Assembly (NCBI GenBank): GCA_016709545.1
Contig: JADJMO010000002.1
Coordinates: 62,001-126,000, forward strand
Direction: 5' to 3'
DNA from: Myxococcales bacterium
GTDB taxonomy: Bacteria > Myxococcota_A > Polyangia > Polyangiales > JADJMO01
Length of the DNA: 64,000 nucleotides
A program made the translations under genes and the position numbers. Below the pieces are notes generated by a model. It did not search any database. It was not told the origin of the DNA and was given only the letters and a program-made list of their open reading frames with translations. Below, piece by piece: positions 40,156 through 49,584 of this stretch (within the stretch, counting starts at the first letter, position 1; each line of letters opens with the position of its first letter).

Positions 40156-41592
40156 GTGAACGGCTTCGCGCACGCGCTGTCTCTTGACGAGAGCGGGGAC
40201 CTGCCTCTGTTCCTGCGCATCGCGCGCGCGGTCCGCGACGACGTGCGCCGCGGGCGCCTGCTCCCCGGCGCCGCGCTGCCGGGCAGCCGCACGCTCGCGA
40301 CGCAGCTCGGGGTGCACCGCAACACGGTGCTCGCCGCGTTCCGGGAGCTCGCCGCCGAGGGCTGGATCGAGACGCGCCCCGCGGGGGGCACCTACGTCTC
40401 CGGCGACATCCCGCGCGAGCTCCCGCGTCGCCTCGCCAAGGCGGCCACGCGCGCGGGCTTCAGCCTCCCGGCGGCGCCCTCGCCGCGTCCGCCCGAGCCG
40501 CCGCCGAACACCTTCGTCCTCGCGGCGGGCACCCCCGATCTCCGCCTCGTGCCGCGCGACCTCGTGGCCCGCGCGTACCGCAGGGCGCTGCGCAGCGCGC
40601 CCCTTGGTTACGTCCCTCCCGAGGGTCACCCGCGCCTGCGCACCGCGCTCACCGAGATGCTCGCGGAGCTCCGGGGCCTCACCTTCGATCGCGACGCGCT
40701 GCTCGTCACCCGCGGCGCGCAGGCGGCGCTCGATCTCACCGCCCGCGTGCTCCTCGACGGGCACCCGGGCGCGGCCGTCGCCGTCGAGGCCCTCGGCTAT
40801 CGGCCCGCGTGGCAGGCGTTCCGGGCCGCGGGTGCGCGCCTCGTGCCGGTGCCCGTCGACGAGCACGGCCTGGCCGTCGACGCGCTCGCCGAGATCGAGG
40901 GCCTGCGCGCGGTCTATCTCACGCCCCACCACCAGTACCCGACGACCGTCACGCTCTCCCCGGCGCGCCGGCTCGCCCTGCTCGCGCTCGCGCGCGCGCG
41001 GCGGTTCGCGATCGTCGAGGACGACTACGACTTCGAGTTCCACTACGAGGGGCGACCGGTGCTCCCGCTCGCGAGCGACGACCAGAGCGGCAACGTGATC
41101 TACGTGGGCACGCTCGCGAAGATCCTGGCGCCCGCGCTGCGGCTCGGGTTCCTCGCGGGGCCCGCGCCCTTCGTCGCCCACGCCACGGCCCTGCGCATCG
41201 CCATCGACCGCCAGGGCGACCCCGCGCTCGAGCTCGCCGTGGCGGAGCTGCTCGAGGACGGTGAGCTGCAACGACACGTACGTCGCGTGCGGCGCGCATA
41301 CCGCGAGCGTCGCGACGCGCTGCTCGCCGCGCTCGACCGCCACCTCGAGGGCACGCTGGTCGCGCGCAAGCCGCCCGGCGGGATGGCCGCGTGGGCCGAG
41401 GTGCGCGGGGTCGACGCCGAGACCCTCGTCGCGGCCGCCGCGCGCGAGGGCGTGAGCTTCCTGCCCGGCCGGGCCTACGCCTTCGACGGGCGCGCCCGGC
41501 CCTTCGTCCGCCTCGGCTACGCCTCGCTCGACCCGAGCGAGCTCGACGAGGCCATGCGGCGCGTCGCCCGTGGCCTCGGGAGGCGACGATGA
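40156..41592 (+). CDS. MocR/PdxR family GntR-type regulator with aminotransferase domain
   Basis: The protein has 478 residues and a GTG start. An N-terminal GntR winged helix (residues 12-78) includes PLFLRIARAVRDDVRRGRL and PGSRTLATQLGVHRNTVLAAF, with the closing RPAGGTYVSG. From residue 110 a fold-type I aminotransferase domain follows, with PEGHPRLRTALTEML, LTPHHQYPTTVTL, IVEDDYDFEFHY and the PLP lysine in YVGTLAKILAPALRLGF. MocR regulators sense PLP or PLP-amino-acid adducts and often control a divergent gene, here the PhzF-like one and perhaps the ABC importer, which starts in an ATGA overlap at 41589. TACGCT at 40141-40146 lies nine bases before the GTG. Confidence 0.93.
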   Translation: MNGFAHALSLDESGDLPLFLRIARAVRDDVRRGRLLPGAALPGSRTLATQLGVHRNTVLAAFRELAAEGWIETRPAGGTYVSGDIPRELPRRLAKAATRAGFSLPAAPSPRPPEPPPNTFVLAAGTPDLRLVPRDLVARAYRRALRSAPLGYVPPEGHPRLRTALTEMLAELRGLTFDRDALLVTRGAQAALDLTARVLLDGHPGAAVAVEALGYRPAWQAFRAAGARLVPVPVDEHGLAVDALAEIEGLRAVYLTPHHQYPTTVTLSPARRLALLALARARRFAIVEDDYDFEFHYEGRPVLPLASDDQSGNVIYVGTLAKILAPALRLGFLAGPAPFVAHATALRIAIDRQGDPALELAVAELLEDGELQRHVRRVRRAYRERRDALLAALDRHLEGTLVARKPPGGMAAWAEVRGVDAETLVAAAAREGVSFLPGRAYAFDGRARPFVRLGYASLDPSELDEAMRRVARGLGRRR

Positions 41593-43010
41593 GGCGCCTG
41601 CTGCCACTGCTGACATTGCTGACGTTGCTGACATGGGTCGGTGGAGCCCAGGCCAAGCTCCGCTGGGGTGCCGACGCCGAGGGCGGCGCCCCCTACGTGT
41701 TCCACGACCCGGACGATCCGAAGAAGGTCATCGGCTTCGAGGTCGACCTCGCGCGGGAGCTCGGCCGCGTGCTCGGCGAGCCGGTGGAGTTCGTGCAGTA
41801 CGAATATGCCTCGCTGCTGGTCGGGCTCGACCGCGGCGACCTCGACCTCGCCATGAACGGCCTCGAGGTCACCCCCGACCGCGCGGGCAAGGCGCGGCTC
41901 TCGCACCCGTACTACACCTATCGGCTGCAGCTGGTCGCGCGCGCGGACGACCCGGCCTGCACGAGCCTCGCCATGTGCGCGGGTCCCATCGCCACCCTCG
42001 GCGACACCGCGGCCGAGCGACTGCTCGACGCGCGCGCGCTCGCGAAGAAGGTCTACGAGGGGCAGGTCGAGCCCTACCGCGATCTCGGGCTCCGCCGCGT
42101 GGGCGCCGTGCTGCTCGATCTGCCGATCGCCGAGTACTACGCGCGTCGCGATCCGCTGCTGCGCTTCGTCGACGACCCGAGCCTGCCGAAGGGCCACTAC
42201 GCGATCGCGATGCGCAAGGCCGACGAGGCGCTCGCCCAGCGGATCGACCGCGCGATCGACCAGCTGGCGAGCGAGGGCGCGCTCCGCAAGGTGCTCGAGC
42301 GCTGGGGGCTGTGGAACGCCGACCAGGAGACCAAGCTCGAGGTCGGCAAGGAGACCGACACGCGGTGGACCTTCCGCCGCTGGTTTCCCTTGCTGCTCTC
42401 GGGCGCGCTCACCACCGTGCTGCTCAGCGTCGCCAGCATGGCGCTCGCCGTACTCCTCGCGCTGCCCCTCGCCGCCGCGCGCACGTTCGGGCCTCGACCG
42501 CTGCGCGCGCTCGCCACCGCCTACGTGGAGCTGTTCCGCGGCGTGCCCGTGCTGCTCGTGCTGTTCTTCCTCTACTACGGGTTGCCCACGCTCGGCGTCC
42601 GCCTCTCGGCGTGGGCCGCGGCGGTGATCGGGTTCGGGCTGAACTACGCCGCCTACGAGGCCGAGATCTACCGCGCGGCGCTGGGGGCGGTCCCCACCGG
42701 GCAGTGGGAGGCGGCCGCCTCGCTCGGCATGTCGCGCGCGCTCACCTTCCGCCGCATCGTGCTGCCCCAGGCCGTGCGGGTGGCGTTGCCACCGATGACG
42801 AGCGACTTCGTCGCGCTGTTCAAGGACACGAGCCTCGTGAGCGTGATCGCCGTCGTCGAGCTCACCAAGCAGTACCAGATCCTGGCGAAATCCAGCCTCC
42901 GCTACCTCGAGATCGGGCTCGCCACCGCGGCGCTCTACCTCGCCATCTCGTTGCCGCTCGGGCTCCTCTCGCGTCGCCTCGAGGCGCGCTGGTCGCGAGG
43001 TCACGCGTGA
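41589..43010 (+). CDS. amino-acid ABC transporter: fused substrate-binding and permease protein
   Basis: The protein has 473 residues. The signal peptide (LLTLLTLLTWVGGAQA) is followed by a periplasmic binding domain of the polar amino-acid family (residues 24-265): RWGADAEGGAPYVFHD, VIGFEVDLARELG, EYASLLVGLDRGDLDLAMNGLEVT and an RALAKKVYEGQ lobe-2 segment. From about 283 a HisM/GlnP-type permease with about five helices follows, with ELFRGVPVLLVLFFLYYGLP near 322 and the EAA loop EAAASLGMSRALTFRRIVLPQAVRVALPP near 378 (coupling to the ATPase). The fusion puts receptor and pore in one chain, so two copies would form the importer. It overlaps the regulator gene (ATGA) and the ATPase gene (GTGA). 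Confidence 0.92.
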   Translation: MRRLLPLLTLLTLLTWVGGAQAKLRWGADAEGGAPYVFHDPDDPKKVIGFEVDLARELGRVLGEPVEFVQYEYASLLVGLDRGDLDLAMNGLEVTPDRAGKARLSHPYYTYRLQLVARADDPACTSLAMCAGPIATLGDTAAERLLDARALAKKVYEGQVEPYRDLGLRRVGAVLLDLPIAEYYARRDPLLRFVDDPSLPKGHYAIAMRKADEALAQRIDRAIDQLASEGALRKVLERWGLWNADQETKLEVGKETDTRWTFRRWFPLLLSGALTTVLLSVASMALAVLLALPLAAARTFGPRPLRALATAYVELFRGVPVLLVLFFLYYGLPTLGVRLSAWAAAVIGFGLNYAAYEAEIYRAALGAVPTGQWEAAASLGMSRALTFRRIVLPQAVRVALPPMTSDFVALFKDTSLVSVIAVVELTKQYQILAKSSLRYLEIGLATAALYLAISLPLGLLSRRLEARWSRGHA

Positions 43011-43669
43011 TCGCCCTCCGCGCGGTGAAGAAGACCTTCGCAGAGCGCACGGTGCTCGCGGGCGTCTCGCTCGCGGTGGAGCCGGGCGAGATCGTCACCA
43101 TCACCGGGCCGAGCGGCGCCGGGAAGTCCACGCTGCTCCGGTGCATCAACGGGCTCGCGGGGTTCGACGAGGGCGAGATCGTCGTTGGTCCGCACACGAT
43201 ACGCCCCTCGGCCGACCCGCTCCGAGCGGCGGCGGCGGCGCGCACGCTGCTCGGCATGGTGTTCCAGGATTTTCAGCTGTTCCCGCACCTGACCGCGCGG
43301 GCCAACGTGGCGGAGGCACCCATACACGTGCGGGGAGTCGAGAGGCGCGCCGCCCTGGCGCGCGCCGACGAGCTGCTCGCGAGCGTGGGCCTCGCAGGGC
43401 ACGGCGACGCCTACCCCCGAACGCTCTCGGGTGGGCAGAAGCAGCGGGTGGCGATCGCGCGGGCCCTCGCGATGGAGCCCGAGGCCCTGCTCTGCGACGA
43501 GGTCACGAGCGCGCTCGACGACGAGGCGCAGAGCGAGGTGCTCGACGTGCTGGCGCGCCTCGCCGCCGACGGCATGACCCTCGTGCTGGTCACCCACCAG
43601 CGGAGCGTGGTGGAGCGCCTCGCCGCGCGCGAGGTCGTCCTGCGCGACGGGGCGCTCGGGGCTCGCTGA
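43007..43669 (+). CDS. polar amino-acid ABC transporter ATP-binding protein
   Basis: The protein has 220 residues and a GTG start overlapping the permease stop (GTGA), so translation is coupled. The motifs are complete: Walker A GPSGAGKSTLLRCIN near 33, Q-loop MVFQDFQLFPHLT near 82, signature LSGGQKQRVAIARALAMEP near 138, Walker B ALLCDEVTSALD near 160 and H-loop VLVTHQRSVVERLA near 193. The length is slightly below the 240-residue norm. It powers the fused SBP-permease encoded just upstream; the substrate is probably an amino acid. Confidence 0.95.
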   Translation: MIALRAVKKTFAERTVLAGVSLAVEPGEIVTITGPSGAGKSTLLRCINGLAGFDEGEIVVGPHTIRPSADPLRAAAAARTLLGMVFQDFQLFPHLTARANVAEAPIHVRGVERRAALARADELLASVGLAGHGDAYPRTLSGGQKQRVAIARALAMEPEALLCDEVTSALDDEAQSEVLDVLARLAADGMTLVLVTHQRSVVERLAAREVVLRDGALGAR

Positions 43670-43705
43670 CTCCACACGTCGCCGCCGGTGGAGACGGCTC
43701 GGCGC

Positions 43706-45427
43706 TCACTTCGCGGGCGCGCCGGTGGACGTGGGCGGCGGCTTGGTCAGGTCGATCGGGATCCACAGCAGCTTGAGCTGCTTGTAGGTGCCCTCGCGCT
43801 TGTAGCCGACGAAGCCGAAGAGGAAGTCCCACGCCGAGCCGTTGGGCGAGTCGCCCACGTGGAACACGGGGAGGAAGTAGAAGTCCCAGTTGGCGCCACG
43901 CGACGACTTGCGGTCGATCCACACCGTGTTGAGCGCGACCTGGGTCGTGCCCTCCTCGTCGCGGAAGCGCCAGAACACCGGGAAGAGCACCGTGGAGCGC
44001 TTCTTGGCGGAGCCGAAATCCCACCAGATGGGCGCGACGACGTCGTGCCACGTGTCGCCCGACTTGGCCGTGTAGATCAGCGGGTGGAGGTTGAACGACC
44101 AGCCGTCCTTGTCGGTCGTGTGCGTGAAGGTCGGGAACACCCAGGTGGTGCGGCCGACGCCGCGCTCGGCGAAGTGCGCGAACAGCGGGGTGATCACGCT
44201 GAAGCGGGTCGGGTCGCTCGAGGTGTACACCGGGCCGAACAGGTACGACTCGCGGTAGGCGTCCGGGTCGACGTAGTGCGCGAACAGGGGGATGATCGGG
44301 CCGGCGAGGTCGAGCCGCGTGCGGCCGCGGTAGCGCGAGTAGAACGGGGTGATGGTGGTCTCGCCCTCGTCGTCCTTGGCCGAGCCGAACACCGGGGTGA
44401 CGATGAGGCTCTTGGTGGCCGACCGGCTGTAGTGGAACAGCGGCAGGAGGGTGGTCGAGGTGTAGCCCTCGCCCTCCGCGATCCCGTGGTTGTGGAACAG
44501 GAGCGGGAACAGGTCGAAGACGGTCTTCTTCGGCGAGGACTTGTAGAGCACCGGACCGACCCAGGTGGTCGACGCGCCCGCGTCCTTGTTCTCGGAGTGG
44601 TAGGTGAGGAGCGGCGGGATGAGGAAGTAGCTGGTGAGCTTCTCGCTGTTGTTGCCGCCGAACACGAGCGGCACGAGGCCCCAGTCGACGTCCTTGCCGG
44701 TGCGGTCGTAGAACCCGAGCCCGCCGATCAACGAGAACGCGCTCTTCGGGTTGTGGTGCGAGAAGGTGAGCAGCGCCGGGATGTGCAGGTAGCCGCCGTC
44801 GGGCTGCGACGAGGCGAAGAACAGCGGCGCGAGCCACCGGTGCCACTCGCCGTTCGGGCCGTCGCGCCACAGCACCGGCGGGACGACGGTGGTCGTGGTC
44901 TGGTCGTCTCGCCAGCGGAGGAACAGCGGGAACGCCGCGTCCACGTCGAAGCGCGCGCTGCGGCGACGGTAGTAGAGGCCGTAGAAGCTCTCGCGATCGA
45001 CCAGCTTCTGCGCGTCGTCGAACGCGCGCCGCTCGTAGTAGAACGGGAAGATCGCGCTCGTGATCTCGTTGCCGATGCGCTGCTTGTAGGCGAGGGGGAA
45101 CAACCCCGTGCGCGAAACCGCGCCAGAGGGGCGGTTGTCCTCGGGCGATACATTGGAGCCGATGACCGGCTTCACGCCTTCGGGGATGACCAGCGGGTCG
45201 TCCTCGGAGGGCTTCTTCGCCGGGCCCTTCGCCGACGCCGAAGCCGATGCCGCCGCGGAAGCGGGCGCCGACGCCGAACCGGGCGGGGCCGCCGAGGAGG
45301 CCGACGCCGAACCGGAGCTCGCCGAACCCGAGCCCGCGGCGGCGTCGTCGGCGTGCACGCGCGCCGCGAGCGGCAAGGCGAGCCCCGCGGCGATCGCGAT
45401 CGCCGGAAACAGGACGGTGCGATTCAC
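43706..45427 (-). CDS. exported beta-repeat protein of unknown function
   Basis: The protein has 573 residues and a GTG start overlapping the hisS stop (GTGA). The signal peptide (LFPAIAIAAGLALPLAARVHA) is followed by a Ser/Ala/Gly low-complexity region at 27-66. The body is made of about a dozen short repeats of aromatic beta hairpins, each ending in a variant of F-P-L-F or P-L-F-x-x-x (for example VDAAFPLFLRWRDD, LAPLFFASS, TLLPLFHYS, VITPLFAHF, TVLFPVFWRF and DFYFLPVFHVG). The regular alternation of aromatic and polar residues suggests an outer-membrane or surface beta structure. No family is recognised. Coupling to hisS is unexpected and may simply reflect genome compactness. Confidence 0.75.
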   Translation of the reverse strand: MNRTVLFPAIAIAAGLALPLAARVHADDAAAGSGSASSGSASASSAAPPGSASAPASAAASASASAKGPAKKPSEDDPLVIPEGVKPVIGSNVSPEDNRPSGAVSRTGLFPLAYKQRIGNEITSAIFPFYYERRAFDDAQKLVDRESFYGLYYRRRSARFDVDAAFPLFLRWRDDQTTTTVVPPVLWRDGPNGEWHRWLAPLFFASSQPDGGYLHIPALLTFSHHNPKSAFSLIGGLGFYDRTGKDVDWGLVPLVFGGNNSEKLTSYFLIPPLLTYHSENKDAGASTTWVGPVLYKSSPKKTVFDLFPLLFHNHGIAEGEGYTSTTLLPLFHYSRSATKSLIVTPVFGSAKDDEGETTITPFYSRYRGRTRLDLAGPIIPLFAHYVDPDAYRESYLFGPVYTSSDPTRFSVITPLFAHFAERGVGRTTWVFPTFTHTTDKDGWSFNLHPLIYTAKSGDTWHDVVAPIWWDFGSAKKRSTVLFPVFWRFRDEEGTTQVALNTVWIDRKSSRGANWDFYFLPVFHVGDSPNGSAWDFLFGFVGYKREGTYKQLKLLWIPIDLTKPPPTSTGAPAK

Positions 45428-46686
45428 GCGAGCTTCTCCCGGACGGCAGCCACGAGCGAATCGCGGGTGACATCGGCCTGCGCGTGGGCGGCGAGGTCCT
45501 TGAGCTGGACGACGCCGCGGTCGAGCTCGCCGTCGCCGACCACGAGCGCGAGGCGGGCGCCGACGGCGTTGGCCCGCCGCAGCATGGCCTTGAGCGAGCC
45601 GCCGCGGGTCTCCACGAGGGTCTTGATGCCGGCCTCGCGCAGCTCGCGTCCGAGCACGAGCGCCTCGGCGCCGGCCCGTTCCCCGAGCGGCGCCACGAAG
45701 ACGCTCGCGGTCGCCTGGTCGGCGCCGAACGTGGAGGCGAGCAGGATGCGCTCGATCCCGAGGGCGAAGCCGATGGAGGGGATGCCGGGCGTGCCGCCGA
45801 GCTCCTCGACGAGACCGTCGTAGCGACCGCCGCCGCAGAGGGTGTTCTGGGCGCCGAGATCGCCACCGCGGCCCTTGATCTCGAACAGCGTGCGCGCGTA
45901 GTAGTCGAGCCCGCGCACGAGCCGCGGCTCCACGCGGAACGGCGTGCCGAGCTTGGTCATGAGCTCGAGCAGGCGATCGAAGTGGCGCTTGTCGTCGTCG
46001 TCGATGCAGTCGAGCACCGAGGGCGCGCCGGCGATCGCCGCCTGGTCGCGCTCGTGCTTGCTGTCGAGGATGCGCAGGGGGTTGGTCTCGAGCCGGCGGC
46101 GCGAGTCCTCGGAGAGCTCGGCCTGCATGGGGCGCAGGTAGGCGACGAGCCGCTCGCGGTAGGCGGCCTTGGTGCCCTTGCCGCCGAGCGAGTTGACCAG
46201 CACCTCGAGCCCGTCGATCGACAGCGACGCGAAGAAGCGCACCAGCATGTCGATCATCTCGGCGTCGACGCCGGGGCCCGCGTCGCCGAAGACCTCGCAG
46301 CCCGCCTGGTAGAACTGGCGATAGCGGCCGCGCGCGGGGCGCTCGCCGCGGAACATCGGGCCGAGGTAGTAGACGCGCGAGGTGGGCTCCTTGGCCGCGA
46401 GCTGGTGCTCCACGTACGCGCGCACGACGCCGGCCGTGCCCTCGGGGCGCACCGTGAGCGGCTCGTCGTGGAACACGAAGGAGTACATCTCCTTGTCCAC
46501 GATGTCGGTGCCCTCGCCGACCGAGCGCACGTAGAGCGGCGTGGCCTCGATGATCGGGACGCGGATCTCCGAGTACCCGAACAGCTCGACGGCGGCACGG
46601 AACCGCCCCTCGAAGGCGTGCCAGCGCCCGATTTCCTCGGGGAGGATGTCGTTCATGCCTTTGACGGCGGACAGGGCGCGGGACAC
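45424..46686 (-). CDS. hisS: histidine--tRNA ligase
   Basis: The protein has 420 residues (E. coli HisS has 424). A GTG start at 46686 gives the family-typical opening SRALSAVKGMNDILPEE; an ATG at 46656 would cut into it. Class II motifs are present: EATPLYVRSVGEGTDIV and TVRPEGTAGVVRAY near 80, motif 2 in YYLGPMFRGERPARGRYRQFYQ near 110 (given in parts of one continuous region), the HisA loop RGLDYYARTLFEI near 250, LCGGGRYDGL near 275 and motif 3 GFALGIERI near 300. The C-terminal anticodon-binding domain begins near 320. It charges tRNA-His, and the downstream beta-repeat gene is coupled to it. Confidence 0.96.
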   Translation of the reverse strand: MSRALSAVKGMNDILPEEIGRWHAFEGRFRAAVELFGYSEIRVPIIEATPLYVRSVGEGTDIVDKEMYSFVFHDEPLTVRPEGTAGVVRAYVEHQLAAKEPTSRVYYLGPMFRGERPARGRYRQFYQAGCEVFGDAGPGVDAEMIDMLVRFFASLSIDGLEVLVNSLGGKGTKAAYRERLVAYLRPMQAELSEDSRRRLETNPLRILDSKHERDQAAIAGAPSVLDCIDDDDKRHFDRLLELMTKLGTPFRVEPRLVRGLDYYARTLFEIKGRGGDLGAQNTLCGGGRYDGLVEELGGTPGIPSIGFALGIERILLASTFGADQATASVFVAPLGERAGAEALVLGRELREAGIKTLVETRGGSLKAMLRRANAVGARLALVVGDGELDRGVVQLKDLAAHAQADVTRDSLVAAVREKLA

Positions 46687-46753
46687 GGGGAGTCGCGCTT
46701 CTACCCCCGACCGGCCGGTTTTGCCAGCGGAGCCGCGGGGGTAGGTTCGGGGG

Positions 46754-47157
<404 letters not shown>

Positions 47158-47171
<14 letters not shown>

Positions 47172-49584
47172 TCGCCCGCACCGCCCCGAGCGCCGGGGCG
47201 AGCTCGGCCGGCCAGGCCCCGAGCGCCTGCTGGTAGCGCGCCGGGGAGAGCCCGGCGTCGGGCAGGACGCGCTCGAGCGTGTCGACCGCCTCCGCCTTGC
47301 GCGCGAGCTCGGTGCCGCCGAGCACCTCGACGACCTCCACGACCGTGCCGAGCACGACGAGCGCCGCGTCGCGGTCCTCCTCGTCGGCCTCACCGTTCGG
47401 CTTCGTCCCAGCATCGAGGGCGGGGAACCACCGCGAGAAGCGGCGATCGAGCGCGCGCAGGTCCCGATCGACGGCCTCCTTGCGCGCCGCCGCGCCGTCC
47501 AGCTCCACCCCGAGCTCGACCGACGATCGCCGCTCCGCGGCCACCTGCTCCACGGCCTCGAGGTCGCGCCGACGGTCGAGATCCCCGAGCTCGTCGAGGA
47601 GCCCGCCCAGCGTCGCGCGGAGCGCCTCGCCCGTCGCCTTGCTCGACCTCTGCGCGTCCGCGGCGAGCTCCGGCAAGTGCAGCGCCACGCCCTCGTCCAC
47701 GTCGCCGCGCACCAGCGTGGCGAGCGCGTTGTCCGGGATGAAGTGGTAGAACGCCCGCGCGCCGGCCATGCGCTGACGGGCCACGAGCGCGCGCAGCAGC
47801 GCGTTCTCCTGGCCGAGCGCGATCACGCTGACGCCGATCGGGAGGTCGTCGAGCCCGCTCCGCGCCTGCTCGAGCTCCGCCTCGAGGATCGGCGCGTCAC
47901 CGTCGGTCACGAGCACGATCTGCGCGCGCGCGAGGTCGGGGTCCGCTGCGCGGGCCGCGCGGAGCAGCGCGAAGCTCTCACAGAGCGCGTCGTGGATGTT
48001 CGTGCCGCCGGTGCGCAGCGTGCCGACCACCTCGCCGATCGCGGCGAGGGCCTCGCCCGGGCTCGCGACCCGCGTGACCGCCCCGACCTTCGTGTCGAAG
48101 TAGCGGTAGTAGAGCGTCACCTGGGTCGAGCGGTCGCGCACCGACAGGCGCCGCATCAGCGTGCACAGCTCCGCGAGCAGGATGGCGTCGCGCATGCGCG
48201 CGCGGGGCCCGACCATCGAGGTCGAGCCGTCGAGGACGTAGATCCGCGCCTCGCCGACGAGCTTGGTGCGCGGCCGCTCGAGGCGCTCGTACTGCACGTA
48301 TTTGCGGGTGAGGAGGCGTCCCGCGGCGAGCGAGAGAAGGATCGTGCGTGGGTCCTCGACGATCGCGTCGGGCAGGTCGACCACGTCCTTCGCGGTCGTG
48401 AGCACGAGCTCCTGGGTGGGCTGGGTCACGAGGCGGACGCGCGTCTCCACCTCGACGGCGCGCACCGGGCAGAGCGTGCCGCCGACCTCGAACGCTCCGT
48501 CGACGGCGAGCACCGCGGCCAGGGTCTCCGACTCGCGCTGCTCGCCGAAGTACTCGAGGGCCTGCGCGTGGAAGGCGGCGGGGAGATCCTCGACGACCAG
48601 CGGGGTCTGGGCGCGACCACGCACGTACGCCTGCTGCACCGCGGCCACGACGTCGCGGCCGAGCACCTGCTCGCTCGAGCGCAGCACCGAGGCGCGGCGC
48701 GCCGCCTCCGATCGGGTGTCCGCGTCCCCGTCGAGCGTGCGGGTCGCCCCCTCGGCGCGCGAGGAGAACGCGTCGTCGCCGGCCTGCAGCGCCATGCCCT
48801 CCATCGCGGCGAGGATCGCGTGGAGACGCCCGCGATCGCCGCGCGTGAGGGCGCCCCGCGCCTGGTGCAGGAGCCCGACCCGCGGATCGACCCCGGCCGC
48901 CTCGAGTCGATCGATGCGCACGATCTCGCGCGCGAGGTGCGCCCGCCGGGCCTCCACGCCATCCGGGTCGAGGGGCAGCGCCGCCGCGGCGTCGAGCAGC
49001 ATCTGGCGCGCCGCCTCGAGCAAGCGCCGCCGTCGCGACAGGAACTTGCGCTCGCCGCGCGCGGCGTCGACGAGGTGGTCGATCGCGGCCAGCTGCAGCG
49101 AGAGCAGGCGGTCGACCTTCGTCGCCGGGTCTCCCTGACCTCCCGGCGTCGAGACCACCTGCGCCTCCTCGCCGCGGACCGCGAGCGGGGGCAGGATCGT
49201 CACCCGGTCGATCGAGCCCGCGCTCCATCGCTCCCGTGCCGACCGCTCGCACGCGTGGGTGGCCCGCGCGACCACCTCGAAGAGGCGGCGGAGCCACGCC
49301 GCGTGGGCGACCGACGCCCGCCCGTTCACCACGCAGGCGCGCTCGACGCTCGCGACGTCGCTCTCCAGCTCGTCGATGGCCTCGTCGATGTCGGGCTCCT
49401 CCTCTTCGCGGAGGGCGTCGAGGAGCGCCTCGATGTGCACGACCGAGACCTTCGGCTGCCACCCGAGGGAGCGCAGGAGCGGTCGGAGGAGTCGCGCCCA
49501 CGTGGCCTTCACCGAGGCCGGATCCAGGGCGATGCGCTCGATCCGCGCCTCGAGATCGGCGAGCCGCCGGGCCGGATCGCTCAT
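47158..49584 (-). CDS. vWA-domain protein of a MoxR-vWA system
   Basis: The protein has 808 residues with no signal peptide, so it is cytoplasmic. The N-terminal 430 residues are helical and charged. The vWA domain starts near 448 with RIYVLDGSTSMVGPRARMRD, a complete MIDAS (D-x-S-x-S), and continues with TLYYRYFDTKVGA, a Thr in GTLRTGGTNIHDALCES and an Asp in IVLVTDGDAPILE. The C-terminus is again charged and helical. vWA partners of MoxR AAA+ ATPases act as metal-dependent adaptors in protein-complex maturation. The ATG overlaps the upstream gene's stop by 4 bp, and the MoxR gene lies one gene further upstream, the usual order for such modules. Confidence 0.85.
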
